From Tubiluchus corallicola (Eukaryota > Priapulida > Priapulimorpha > Priapulimorphida > Tubiluchidae): a stretch of 64,000 bases of DNA. The translations under genes were made by a program, and so were the position numbers. Shown here in pieces: positions 1-11,241 of this stretch; position 1 is the stretch's first letter; the number at the start of each line of letters is the position of its first letter. Below the pieces are notes generated by a model, which ran no database searches, was not told the origin of the DNA, and worked only from the letters and a program-made list of their open reading frames with translations. The DNA lies in the NCBI GenBank assembly GCA_030141605.1, contig JAQGDQ010000141.1, positions 362,501 through 426,500 of the forward strand, written 5' to 3'.

Positions 1-783
1 CAAAGCCACGTGTGTGAGTGTGTTACAGAACACATGCACAAACAAACGTAAGAAAACTCGAATCTTTTCCGCAGTGCTATGCTATTTTTATTCAGCAATG
101 ATTGTGATACAGTAGAAAACGAATGTTAAGCAGCTATTCTAGGCCACATGTATAGATATATATTATCATCTTTGGTACCCTTAATTATGTACATAAGAAC
201 AATTGTTGTTCTATCATTTGCACTAGCTTTGTGAATACACATAAAAATTTGTAAACATAAATAAAAAATTGCAAAGTTAATACAGTATGTATGCTTACTA
301 TGTGTTTTAAATCATTCGAAAAAATACATAGGTAACCAAATATAACAAAACAAAATAAGTGTTAGGTGTTGATATAAACAAAACATGTAAGACATAGTAG
401 ATTAAATTTTTGAGCTTAACAAGAGAAAATGGAGTAAATGTTGAAAGGATTTGACATGGTTTATTCGTAAATGGGTCAAACAAAACCTTTGTGTGCTAAT
501 TCAGATAACTAAATTCATATAACTATACCAGTAAGTATTAGCAAAGACCATAATAAATATGGTATAATAAATAAAGTTTACAAACAAAATTAACAGAAAT
601 AACTTTGGTCAAGAACATAGCAAAAAAGCATATAAATTATTGTATTTTCTCAAAAAAATACTACATTATTGACCTCTTGTGACCTGCTGTTGTCATATTG
701 AGCTAGAAATGACTGGTAATAAAGACTTTAGAATTGACTAGAAATGGGAAATGTTTCCAAGTACAGTTAATGATCACAAAGAC
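1..783 (-). other. 3' flank and probable 3' UTR of the FGD-type gene
   Basis: AT-rich sequence downstream of the FGD stop codon, with no convincing coding exon on either strand. Minus-strand AATAAA polyadenylation hexamers (TTTATT on the plus strand) occur at about 460-465 and 87-92. The first would give a 3' UTR of roughly 320 nt. The choice between them is inference. Confidence 0.4.
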
Positions 784-3700
784 TCACTCTAGAACGGTAG
801 CCTCGCAAATTGCATTTATCCACCTATCCTGCGTATAAATATCATCAGCGTGAAAGACAAACATCAGTTTACCTTTGTGAAGCAGTTGGAATACGAGCTT
901 TGCATCAATGCCATCGAATGCTTCCTTTGTATCCAAGCTTTTAACCTCATAACCAAGCAGAGGTGTGGCCTTCAATGCCACCACATCTTCGCTTGCTTTG
1001 TATTCGTATAGAACCTTATTCTTTAGAACAAACCACATTTTAGTCCACTTGTGCTTCTTCAGGTGCTTGTGAAGATATCCGCTAATGTCTGACTCAGCAT
1101 CATTGGCTGAAACCTTTAGACGCTGAGGTACCTGTTTGACTTTACGTAGAATATTTCCTTTCTTAAAGCGAGACTTAATGTCATTGTGAGTCAACCCATA
1201 ACATTCCTGAACTGTCCCGTATATATCGTCCTTCATTTCGTACACAGATGATCTTACGTCTTCGTCTGCCATGTGTACAAGTTCTTTATAGAGATTATCA
1301 TAGCAGACGTCACAAACTCTTGCGCTTTGATATTTTCGATACAGCAGAGGAGCTTTGTTTGCGCAGCAGTTACTGCACACAAGCTTCCCGCAAGCACGGC
1401 AATGATGTTTACGAGAGCGGACACCAAACTCGTTCGTGCACAACATGCAAATCGTAGCACGAGTTTCTGGAATCCAGACTGGCGCTTTAGCTCCAATCTT
1501 TCCTTGCTTTTCAGTTTTGTTTTTCTCAACTATAGACGCTCTGAAAGCTTTAAATGTGCTTTTCTTCACGGCATTTTCATCAATTGCTGTGCCAATGGCA
1601 CAGATCCATTCGTCTCTCTCGTATGCCGTTCTCGTTGAAAACAGGAAAGACCTCTCAACTGTTACAATATGAAACTCATTTTTATATGCTTCCAGACTTG
1701 GTTTTAATACTTTCATTCCAGAAAGAGGAAGAATTGCACTCAATTTGTACATTGTATTGGGCAGAGGTACAGTGTAGAGTAACACATCATTGAGCAGAAA
1801 CAAATTACGGGTCTGATGGTCTTTTCTACCAACATTGAAAACTTCACCTTGTTTGAGTAGCAACCTCCCAGGTTTCACTATAACACGACCGCCAATCAGA
1901 CGCTCCTGTAGCTGAAACAGTTTTTCAAACTTTTCTTCTTTTTTTATTGTCTCATTGGCATGATTGGCTACATCACTGACGATCTTCAATGCAGTTTCTG
2001 TGTCAGCTCTGTCTGCCGATTTATCGGGTAAATGTTTCAGGTAATCCTGTAGTAACATTCTATATTGAGGAATGCGCTGAACAGGTTTCAACATGTAATG
2101 CTGCACAGCCAAGCGAGCACAACATGGACTGGCTTCGAAGTCTCGGACGGCTTTACCAAACTCACTATATTTCTTCATAGCATCATTCAGTGCCTGCGTC
2201 ATCTGAGGAAAATCTTTTATGTACGAAGCATATAGTTTTAGAAATGGACCAAATCTAACAAATATATCAGATATTCTGGGATTTTCTTTCCAGTTATCGA
2301 TACGTGAACTTAGATCAGCGGCCAAACCACTGTTTAGTTCATGTAGCTGTGGCAAGTACAATAGCATGCTGTTTAATACTTCTTCCGGAATAACAGGTTT
2401 ACCTTTATCGCGTCCCGCATTATGAATGGTATCACGGAAATCCTTATTTAGAAGTTTCAAACTATTTACAAATGCAAGCTCAGTTGTGGACATTTCTTGT
2501 GCTATGTGGAACAGCTTTGTTTTTTGCTTGACGTCTCTGTCAGACTCCTCTTCATCGGAACTGTCATCAGAACTAGAGTCAGATGGTCGTTCGGCAAACA
2601 CTGCTTCATCTGTATCCATGTAAATTATATCATCTATCTGCCAGGGATTGAATCGCACAGACATAGGCAAACTCACAGAGCTCTGCTCAAAGAGACCTTC
2701 TCCATCCTTTGCCGTTGCTGGCAAGCTTCTTGATTTGTTGATTGCTTCGCTGTCATTTGTACTATGTTTCAGTTTCCTAGCAGGAGGCAGAGGAGGTGGT
2801 TCGCCTTCAGGTCCTCCCAAAGTGCCGTATGTTGTAGCAGGTGCCATACAGAACAGATTACGAATACTGAAAGTGGATGATTTGTCAGAGCTACAGACAC
2901 TATTTGTTGAGCTGAGATTTATACCGGAATCATGCCTTTCAATCGAACTAACGCTGTCATCCTGTGCAGTGGTGGGGCTGCTGTAATCACTGGTTTTTCT
3001 AAGGGAAGCATAATCAATGTAACAATACATGTGATCCGGATTATCAAACGGTGAATCAATTCTTGTTAGAGAATGTTTTCCGGGAGTAGAAGCTACTGGA
3101 ATTGGTGATTCATTTTTTCTCGGACTGTCTCCCCACAGAGCAAAAAGGGATTTCCAGCTTGACACACTCCCAACACTCTTTTCTACACTACAGTCATCTA
3201 CAGGCCTTCTCATATCTTCTGCTTCTTTTGATTTTTGTTTCTCGGGAAGAGCAGGTGGGGGGTCTTCTGAATTTTCTTTTACATCCAGAGATATGCCTAG
3301 TGATCCTTCAATAGTTTCCAACAAAGAAACTTCCCTTTTTCCAGTTTTTGGAGGCAAAGGTGGTGGTGGCCTGTCTGGTTTAATAACAGCCCGCTTTTCT
3401 TCATGTGCACTTGTAGACGAAATTTTGTGCTTGGATACCTGGCGAGGAGGTATATTAGGTGGAGGTGGTGGCGGTGGCACATTCATGGGCTGGTCTGTGG
3501 ACTTTTCATCCTGTGACACTTTTGTGTGTGTAGGAGTAAATGCAGAATTCTTGAGTAAACAGTCACTACTGTTTTGTCTTTGGTGCAGGCGAAACCTTGT
3601 AGACTTGTTTGATGATGTCATTTCGGACACTAGCGTTTTCTCAAGCAGGGAATCAACACTCTTCTGCTTTGTGTGTAGCCAGGATGAACTTTTAGGAGGA

Positions 3701-4869
3701 GATTGGTAAGCTGACGGTTTAAAAACACAGCTACTGTTTGGTTGCTGTTGACTTTTGAAAGCAGTTTGTCTTGACGCCACCTGCTCAATCGCAGGAGCGA
3801 TACTTATTTCTTGTGAGCGTACAGTCACTGGACTAACACAGGCAACAGGTTTAGTAATCACAGTTTTTTTCACAGTGACACCGGCCCTGCTTGGTGCAGA
3901 TACTTTGGAGCTAGCTGCAGTACTATTTAAGTGCAACTCATCAGTTGTTTTAGGCGATTTACTCCTCGGAGTAACAGATATATTACTTTTGCGAAGTGAA
4001 GATGCCGTCAAATCGCTCTTTCCACGGAACAACCAAGATTTGACTGGCTCACTTTTAGAAGTGTCTTTTCCAACATTATAATTATCTTTATGTTTGGGTA
4101 AAGCAGAGCTTCCATTCAAAATTGACACTTTCTCTGTATGCAGCTTAGCATCTGGACTACCCTTGCATGTGGATAAGCTATCAGATGACTTTCTCAAAGC
4201 GGCATTGCTTAGTCGTTTGTTACCGACACCTTCATTGTCCGATAGTGAGGAATTATCATACTCGAAATTTCGCTTCAGCTCACTAACCATTGACAAGCGC
4301 TTCTGCATTTCGGCTGTATCTTCAACTAATGACTGTGACCTTCGTTTGATCTTTGGTTTGGCTAAAAGGCAGTCACCGTCTTGTGATGACGGCGAATCTG
4401 GCATTTCAAACTTCTTAGCATCAGCCTGTAGTTTATCAATTGTGCTCCTTATTAAATGCGACTGCTTGGGTGGAGTTGCTGCCTTATTTGCAACTGGAGT
4501 CTTCGACGAACTCTTGCTAACACACGTCTCGCTAATTGGTGACATGTTTCGAGTACTAATTCCAAACTTCGGGTGCTTACTTTTGCTCTTTGTATGACTC
4601 GCATTGGTCGAATGCTCGCTATCTAAACTAGCTTTTCTAGGAATTGACTTTTCAACACTTGTGTTTATATTAGCTGCCTTTCCACTGCCACTGTTACCAT
4701 TGTTGTTGTTTATACTTAGGGAACCCTGAGATTCCCGAGATGACCCAGCACTAGCCTGAACTGGAGGCTTTGGTGGGGCAGCTTTAGGCCTAGGGACATG
4801 CTTACCAGCATGATGTCTAGATGCTGTTGGTGGCACATTTGGCAATGGAGGAGGTGGAGGTGGTGTCAT
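784..4869 (-). CDS. FGD6: FGD5/FGD6-type FYVE, RhoGEF and PH domain protein (intronless)
   Basis: Predicted guanine nucleotide exchange factor for a Rho-family GTPase, probably Cdc42 as in the family, acting at the cortex and on PI3P-containing endosomes. The 1361-aa frame is uninterrupted. Residues 1 to about 760 are low-complexity Ser/Pro-rich, with proline runs near 3-10, 465-478, 500 and 690, and an acidic serine stretch near 763-777. A DH domain follows at about 781-985 (core KPVQRIPQYRMLL), then PH1 at about 990-1095, FYVE at about 1128-1195 (RKHHCRACGK, paired Cys) and PH2 at about 1261-1361. This order and length match vertebrate FGD5 and FGD6. I chose ATG 4869 (A at -3), the first in-frame ATG after an upstream stop; the frame runs six bases further only through a TTG. 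Oddities: no coding intron, and the FYVE WxxD motif reads WIPE. The domain call is very secure; FGD6 rather than FGD5 is uncertain. Confidence 0.93.
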   Translation of the reverse strand: MTPPPPPPLPNVPPTASRHHAGKHVPRPKAAPPKPPVQASAGSSRESQGSLSINNNNGNSGSGKAANINTSVEKSIPRKASLDSEHSTNASHTKSKSKHPKFGISTRNMSPISETCVSKSSSKTPVANKAATPPKQSHLIRSTIDKLQADAKKFEMPDSPSSQDGDCLLAKPKIKRRSQSLVEDTAEMQKRLSMVSELKRNFEYDNSSLSDNEGVGNKRLSNAALRKSSDSLSTCKGSPDAKLHTEKVSILNGSSALPKHKDNYNVGKDTSKSEPVKSWLFRGKSDLTASSLRKSNISVTPRSKSPKTTDELHLNSTAASSKVSAPSRAGVTVKKTVITKPVACVSPVTVRSQEISIAPAIEQVASRQTAFKSQQQPNSSCVFKPSAYQSPPKSSSWLHTKQKSVDSLLEKTLVSEMTSSNKSTRFRLHQRQNSSDCLLKNSAFTPTHTKVSQDEKSTDQPMNVPPPPPPPNIPPRQVSKHKISSTSAHEEKRAVIKPDRPPPPLPPKTGKREVSLLETIEGSLGISLDVKENSEDPPPALPEKQKSKEAEDMRRPVDDCSVEKSVGSVSSWKSLFALWGDSPRKNESPIPVASTPGKHSLTRIDSPFDNPDHMYCYIDYASLRKTSDYSSPTTAQDDSVSSIERHDSGINLSSTNSVCSSDKSSTFSIRNLFCMAPATTYGTLGGPEGEPPPLPPARKLKHSTNDSEAINKSRSLPATAKDGEGLFEQSSVSLPMSVRFNPWQIDDIIYMDTDEAVFAERPSDSSSDDSSDEEESDRDVKQKTKLFHIAQEMSTTELAFVNSLKLLNKDFRDTIHNAGRDKGKPVIPEEVLNSMLLYLPQLHELNSGLAADLSSRIDNWKENPRISDIFVRFGPFLKLYASYIKDFPQMTQALNDAMKKYSEFGKAVRDFEASPCCARLAVQHYMLKPVQRIPQYRMLLQDYLKHLPDKSADRADTETALKIVSDVANHANETIKKEEKFEKLFQLQERLIGGRVIVKPGRLLLKQGEVFNVGRKDHQTRNLFLLNDVLLYTVPLPNTMYKLSAILPLSGMKVLKPSLEAYKNEFHIVTVERSFLFSTRTAYERDEWICAIGTAIDENAVKKSTFKAFRASIVEKNKTEKQGKIGAKAPVWIPETRATICMLCTNEFGVRSRKHHCRACGKLVCSNCCANKAPLLYRKYQSARVCDVCYDNLYKELVHMADEDVRSSVYEMKDDIYGTVQECYGLTHNDIKSRFKKGNILRKVKQVPQRLKVSANDAESDISGYLHKHLKKHKWTKMWFVLKNKVLYEYKASEDVVALKATPLLGYEVKSLDTKEAFDGIDAKLVFQLLHKGKLMFVFHADDIYTQDRWINAICEATVLE

Positions 4870-5071
4870 GGTCAAAAATTCTAAATCCCATCGGATAAAT
4901 GCAGTTTGTTTTCTGGCATTTCACATATCACTACACGTGTTCGAAGCCCAAACTTGATCAATCGCCCAAACTTCCGTAAATTTTTGTTTTTTTGCAAAAT
5001 TCGTTAATTGTTGCAGCAAATTTTCAAGTTTGTTGGAGTGCTCCAGTCCACTAAACTGCTTCGTAATTCAG

Positions 5072-5092
5072 CAACTAGAAAACAAATTAATA
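5072..5092 (-). promoter_or_regulatory. Candidate 3' splice site in the FGD 5' UTR
   Basis: On the minus strand a pyrimidine-rich tract ends in TTTGTTTTCTAG with the AG at 5075-5076, about 200 nt upstream of the FGD ATG. This would accept a 5' UTR intron or a spliced leader, so the gene may be intronless only within its coding region. No partner donor was identified. Confidence 0.35.
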
Positions 5093-6240
5093 TATAATTT
5101 CTCAGATAATTACATATCAGTAAGATATTAATTATGATGCAACAAATCAATGGTAATTAAATCCAGCCAAAATATACCTAGTGAAGTATATTATCACTAG
5201 TGAAGTACCTAGTGAAGTCAAAAACAACAACAGAAAATATATGAATTATTGAAGCTGGTAGAACATTCTGAGTAATAAATTTTTGCAGGAACAATTGCAG
5301 TTATCTTACAGTTTGTTTAACTGCTGTTTCTTACAGCAGAAATGGTGGGAATTGTTTAACAAACAGTAATATAACTATACACACGCAGACCTCACAATTG
5401 CAGATGGACTCACATAGGAAAGGAACCGCTAGGAATGAGTGAATTAATCATATTTCAAGGAAAAATTCATGGTAATTTACCATGCAAAACTACTGTTATT
5501 GGAAATACGGCTGCAAATTACAACGATTACAATTAAATTAACAACCATCCCAGTCAAATGTAAACCAAGTCCCAAGCAGGCTGTTGCATAGTTGGTTTGT
5601 CTAGACCTGGCTATAAACAGATTGCATGAAAATGCCACAACTTAAAAAAACATTGATTGTGTGTACCTACAGCACATACTTACTCGTACACAGCATGGAA
5701 GTTTTTACATAGCCTCATATTCAAATTTGCAAGAATATCAAGGTGTCTAATTTTCTATGCCTAAAAATCTTACTTTAAGCAGCACACAGTATTGATTCAT
5801 GCTGTCAATGATTAAACTTTATCAAATTAGTGTGTATGCCAACTCTGCAATCAGAGATTAAATTAGAGGTTTGTAAATGCCTGTAAATTATTCTATGCAA
5901 TGAAATGAAATGAACTTAACCATAGCATACTGCCACTCTTAAAATATATGACTAAGACTGAGAGTGGTAGAGGTTAATCGAGCAAGCACTTAATTATTAG
6001 CAATGAACTACGGTATAAGATTTATGTACGCAGCAAAAGCAAGTTTGAAGTTAAACTAAACTGCTGGCTGATTTGCTAACGTTTTTTTCGCCACCTTTTC
6101 CTTAACTACTAGCAACTTATTAATTTAATGTTATGTACTTGATTTTTTCGTGTGTTACAACAGATAAATAAATTTATCTGAAATCTAAATATAAAAAAAC
6201 ACTGCTGTGAGCAATGGGAAGGCTATAATATAATAATTAG

Positions 6241-6290
6241 CGGTGGGGCGTTTTTCTCGGAGATCCACTCATTCGCGCGGCCCCACAATA
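6241..6290. promoter_or_regulatory. GC-rich stem-loop patch, possible FGD promoter
   Basis: About 50 bp of markedly GC-rich sequence in very AT-rich surroundings. GTGGGGC on the left pairs with GCCCCAC on the right around a loop of about 30 nt. It lies upstream of the FGD gene on the minus strand, so a CpG-type promoter is possible. A relic of a small mobile element is the alternative. Confidence 0.25.
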
Positions 6291-6609
6291 ACCATACCAT
6301 TATTCCTAAAGTCATTTTAATAAAGAGATTAAATAAATCCAGTGTAGCAATTAAAAATCTAATTACATCATTTTTGCATGCTTTTAACTTTAAAATCCGT
6401 TTTCCCGAAATATCCGTCTTTTGTGTTCATCGAAAGTCCAACAAAATAAAATTCCACACTTAGCAATGTGGGATATCACATAGCTTGGGCAGATTGCAGG
6501 ATATATCACACGGGAGTAGCCCTGACAAGCCACTAGCATTAGCATAGATAATATTACTACATGGGCTTAAGACTCTAACTGGCATAATTATCATATCTAT
6601 CAATCAGCC

Positions 6610-8015
6610 AATTCAATTCAATTTATTGCGCAAATATGCAATTAACATTATATACATTGACAAGTGCAAAAAGAAAGTTATTTAGAGGTAGAACTACAGA
6701 TTGCTATCACACATATAAAAAAACTGATGTGCTGCTACTTAGCTTTACTAGCTATTATGAGAAACAGATCGACTATTGCAATTATATTATTAATCAAACT
6801 GATTGAGATTTTGGCTGCGCAATGATACTTGCTATATTTAATAGCAATCTATAATTAGTGACTATAGATTGCAAAACTTTATATCAGTGTCTAGTTCGGA
6901 TGGTTTACTTTCACACTGTGTGTTTACTTCTTTTGAGGACAGAATTTTTTTAGTTTAAAATTCTGCATGGGAAGTGTCTGCTTAATGTATATAATAGGAC
7001 GTAATCTTACCTTATGTTGTTTTGGCAAAGTAATCTTCTAACCAAATTGTGTATATATGTTCGTATCTGTATCCTCTCAATGGACGCCTTGCAATTGTAG
7101 ACTATCTCTTTCACAGCCCAGTGCTTGTCCAACCTTCTCTTATATACATCTACACTTGGTGCACACACCACATCGTTGGGTAAACTATTCCATGCATCTA
7201 CAATTCTGTGCAAAAAACGGTTCAATCCTATACACTTATTAGATCTGAACTTGTATAACTTTAGTGAATGACCTCTGGTGATCGATTTGGCTACTTGCGA
7301 TCTCACTTGCAACTGTAGGCTTACAGCTTTATCACATTATATTTGTTAAGATCCTATAAGCCTCTACCATGTGACCTCTCAGTCTCCTATTAGCTAGTGT
7401 TGGCAATTTAAGGAACTTTACCCGGTCAGTATACGATAATTCTTTCATTAAGTCATTAAGTCATTAAGCTTTTTTGTCGCATATGTTTGTACTTGTTCCA
7501 GCTAATCTATACATTTGACCATTGATGGGTCATTGAGCTTTAAAACTCCAAGCGGGGCCTAACAAGGAATTTGTACAGATAGATGAACATACTATGGGTC
7601 AGAGTGGTAAAAGCTCTTGTTATTATCCCCACCATCTTCTTAGCTTTGCTTATCTTTTCCTGGATATGATGTTCGAATGTGGGCAGTCTATCAAAAGTAG
7701 CTACAACGTCTTTCTGTGACTCAATCCAGGATATCTGGTAACTAATTTCATCTCTGGCCAGCATGTAATCAAAAATTGGATTATTTTCTTTCCTAGGTGT
7801 TATATTCATCGCCTTACATTTACCAGTCTTAACTCCATTTAGTCATACTATGAAGATTTCCTGAATGTTTTCCCTATCTTGCTGTGATTCAGTCATATTG
7901 AACAGTTTTGTATCGGCCGCAAACAGAAAGATCCAGACACTAATTCTTCTGGAAGATCATTGATGTAGATGAGAAATAATGTTGGACCGAGGACATGATA
8001 ATAATGGGCATGATG
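6610..8015 (-). mobile_element. Dead non-LTR retrotransposon (LINE), 3' part of reverse transcriptase
   Basis: Three minus-strand reading fragments follow in the order expected for a LINE reverse transcriptase. The first (about 8015-7895) carries FLIYINDLPE. The second (about 7810-7540) carries FEHHIQEKISKAKKMVG and LYKFLVRPRLE. The third (about 7312-7090) carries the C-terminal VDAWNSLPNDVV and RLDKHW block. They are separated by frameshifts and stops, so the copy is inactive. The 3' end is placed near 6610-6640, where an AATAAA-rich tail appears on the minus strand. The 5' half is missing. It looks like a CR1/L2/Jockey-type element; the clade is not resolved. Confidence 0.8.
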
Positions 8016-8147
8016 ATAATTATCTATGACAGTTATTTGTACTAGGCCTTTTTGTAACTCAACAAAAGAATACAATACATAAGGAATTCATTACAATAAT
8101 ATATAATTATTTGCGACTGCTGATATTTATATTAATCTCACACTTGC

Positions 8148-8222
8148 TGAAATAATAATAATGATGATGGTGATGATGGCGCTAAGAATAATGATGACAA
8201 TAATACTAATAATAACTCCAAA
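8148..8222. repeat. Imperfect AAT/ATG trinucleotide microsatellite
   Basis: An interrupted run of AAT, ATG and ATA triplets, apparently a decayed simple repeat next to the LINE remnant. Confidence 0.7.
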
Positions 8223-9435
8223 ATGAACTGAAAAATTATATGGAAGATACCACATTCTTTAATCTGTACATTTGTACACGACAACACGACAAGTCATGTG
8301 ATGTTCTTAAACAATAATCATGCACTTGAAGTTTAAGAAGTCAACGGACATAAATTAAGGAGCTTGCACAAAAATGGTCAGATTGAGATTTAAGAATTTT
8401 CATTATAATTAAAGCAAGTACAGCAACCTAAACTTACTTTGCCAGAAATTGTACTATTTTGGCTATTCCATTATAGACATTCCATATTTGGTGTTACAAC
8501 CAATGGTGTTACAAAGAGCACATGCTGTGTTTTTGCAAAATGTTCCAGACTTTTTATCCTTGATAGTTGCTTTGTAGTTTCGGCACTAGTTGATCACAAA
8601 ATTGGCAAAGGGGTTGACGTAGTATGCATCCACAGCTGTAGTAGAAAGATGCAGAGGAAGTCCCACATCTTTTACTTGGTATATGGTAAGACAGTGTTTA
8701 CGTGCAATTACAGGGACATTCGAACAATTTAAATGTGTTAAACAAACCATTAGCTATTTTTTAATTAAAAAAGATCGACTTATGTCGTATAAGATGGGAA
8801 GAAGACATGTTTACCAAAATCTATGTTATGTAATTCCATGCTAATGGTCAGGATTGGCATCCGAAACTGATGGTTCAAAATGTCACTTCTTCAACACTTT
8901 TACACTGAGCGCACTTAGTTTAGTACATGTTCCTGTTACCGGAAGAGTAGATATGACTTCTGCTGAAAAGGCAACCTCGCATTTGTGTGCATCAGAATCT
9001 GCTTAATTGCTGTTTCATTTGCTGGACAAGAAGCAGTCATTTGGACATACTTAAGTGGATGTGTAGGAAGGTGGATGTACTGCATTCTCTGTGGTTTTCC
9101 AGTCTCCTGCAAGCCATCCAGAAGTGAAAACGAGTATTTGCAATGCAGATTTTAAACCTGTGCAAGCAATCTCCGTACAGGTCACACAGTGGATCTTAGT
9201 GGTAGCTAAATTGATCGTGATCTCTATCCTCATCTGAGACCTTGAAGACACATTTTCCTTTACATGAGGTGTGCCTTGCACACACGGCGTCCTCAGCTCA
9301 AGGAAGGAGAATAGTTATTAAACGATCTTTAATAGTGTTCACATGCAACTTGAATCCAAGTATTTTGGGCAATGCCATGTAACACTGCATGGACATTTTG
9401 ATTGATCATGGCAAGTTGCAGTGGCAGGTGACAAT
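8223..9435. other. Non-coding stretch, no gene identified
   Basis: Open frames of 76-97 codons occur on both strands (8439-8732 plus, 9051-9281 minus), but neither resembles a known family and neither shows clear splice sites. Faint protein-like sections on the minus strand could be an old transposon relic. Confidence 0.3.
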
Positions 9436-9565
9436 GGTCATCATCATGAAACCCAGCGTAGTAATTTAAAATCTAATTACATCAATAAATTATGATGTGT
9501 GAGCTGATACGCCACATCACCAAAGCTACTCCAACACACAATTTTTAAACAAGATCTATGTCAGA
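9436..9565 (+). repeat. Diverged outside copy of the long-TIR element interior
   Basis: About 130 bp starting at a CATCATCAT motif and containing AATCTAATTACA and GTGTGAGCTGATA aligns with 9911-10045 at roughly 70% by eye. A third, shorter match starts near 6336. This is probably a decayed partial copy of the element at 9774-10464. Confidence 0.6.
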
Positions 9566-9773
9566 AACTACAAAAATTACTCCACAATGTTACATAAGGC
9601 CAGTAGCGGCAAGTGGCTAACCCAGCGCTTAGCCTAGTGGACATAATCACGTATGTTACTGTCAAATACCCATCCGTTTGGAGAAAAGTGATGTACTTGC
9701 TTCCCATAAAATTGCTTATATTATCTGCAAAATGTCAGTAACGTTATTCCCCTAACATAAAATTTTGCTTTGA

Positions 9774-10464
9774 AAAACAGGTCTAACATTTTAAAATTTA
9801 CATCCGAAAGGCACAGTTTAACACCAGCTCTCAGCATAATTTCATTATTGATTGCGTACCATTCCATATCACCAGCTCTCAGCAGTGAATAAATGACACT
9901 TGCTTTCTCAGGTCATCATCATTAAATCCAGTGTAATAATTAGAAATCTAATTACAATATTAAATTCAATTACGACGTGTGAGCTGATATATCACATCAG
10001 CAAGGTTATTCTAACACATGATTTTATGGCCAGATCCATACCAAAAGCTATTGATCACTTCACTTTGCGCAAGTCTCCCACTTCAGGAATGTTATGAATA
10101 TCCTTTAATTATTCCGTTAGAGCTTTGCAAAATGACATGTGGGGTTTTCACACGTTTGATCATAGTCAAAGACGGTTTTGCAAGATACATGACAGGAAAG
10201 TCGCAGAGAGCAGGAAAGAGCAGACCTATCATCCCCCCTGTCTGTTCTCACGCTTATCACCTCTTATCATCCATCGTAGGTAAAATATAGCGAAATTTAC
10301 AATATAGGATCAAAGGGAAGCAGCCCGGAGAAAGCAAGTGTAATTTGCTTGTTGCTGGCAGCTGGTGATGCTGGACGGCGAGCAGTCAATGATGAAGTTG
10401 TGTGTGAGAGCAGGTTGTCAAAGCTGTGCCTTTCAGATGTAAATTTCAAAATGGTGGACCTATT
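9774..10464. mobile_element. Non-autonomous DNA element with terminal inverted repeats of about 140 bp
   Basis: The left arm (9774-9912) is an imperfect reverse complement of the right arm (10321-10464). Shared blocks include ACACTTGCTTTCTC, CATCACCAGCT/CATATCACCAGCT and GAAAGGCACAG. The interior of about 400 bp carries the repeat at 9911-10045 and has no coding sequence. The structure fits a foldback or MITE-like element; no target duplication was identified. Confidence 0.7.
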
Positions 10465-11241
10465 TTAGCGACATAATAAGGAGACATCGTGAAATCGGAC
10501 TTATTTATTATTTTTTTCTTTTTCAGCAGTTCTTGACTACTCACCTTGATACAAAAAGCTCAAGGCACGCCTCATTATGCACTGAACAGAATTGAATCTA
10601 TGGTCCAGAGACAAGTGCGTCAATGATTTTGGCCACGTGATTTGTTGTTCGTAGTGATGTACATCCGGGCTTTTCACAGTAGTGAAGAAGTCCATGATGT
10701 TTTTGTTTGATTACAGTAATTTCATGTATTTTCACTAATTTGCCTGATTAACGCCTGGATTTATCGAATAATATTGAACTTATATTAATAATCGATTGCG
10801 TTTTCTATAGTTTCATCGGTAGAACGATTGTGTTTGTGAAATGAAGTAAATGCTGAGTTAAACGAGTCACTGTGGACAGAATTTAGGGTTAGGCGTTTCA
10901 CTAAGTTTGTGATTTTGTTCGCGTTCTCCGCTGGCCAGTTAGCTTATGTTATGTGAAACTCGTTTTTCTGATATCACAAAGTTTATCATGCAGGAAGGCG
11001 CAGATCAAGAAGAAGAAGGGGAAAACATCGACGGTGTCATTGAGTTTTGTTTTTAAAGCATAGACATGAAATCCGGGCTAGAACTTCGTGGATCTGTACT
11101 GTGTAGTAAGGAATAGTAAAAGGCCTAGTTGCCAGCCTTTTTGTGACTTTACGTAAGTCACTAGGTTGTGCAGGTTGCTGGCTGTTTGTGCTAACGTAAA
11201 GTGTGCTTTCATTTCTGTGAAACAGAAAAGCCTGTGTGAAC
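10465..11241 (+). promoter_or_regulatory. Probable ZFAND4 promoter and 5' UTR region
   Basis: This gap lies immediately upstream of the ZFAND4 start. Local composition becomes less AT-rich from about 10860 to 11110. An in-frame TGA at 11218 bounds the coding frame on the 5' side. No TATA box could be assigned with confidence. Confidence 0.35.

Larger units (their letters stand above)
4870..6609. other. Upstream region of the FGD gene, no coding exon seen
   Basis: AT-rich DNA with no recognisable gene. It holds the candidate 5' UTR acceptor near 5075, a GC-rich patch at 6241-6290 and, at 6336-6370, the start of a repeat also seen near 9455 and 9920. Any first exon and promoter of the FGD gene should lie here. 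Confidence 0.4.

Noticed and set aside
4870-4875. Start of the FGD frame at the TTG codon (4875)
   Set aside because: The ATG at 4869 has a good context and is the first in-frame ATG after an upstream stop; a TTG start is not expected in a nuclear animal gene.
8439-9281. Possible gene between the LINE and the long-TIR element
   Set aside because: Frames on both strands lack homology, starts and splice signals; most likely chance or old transposon debris.
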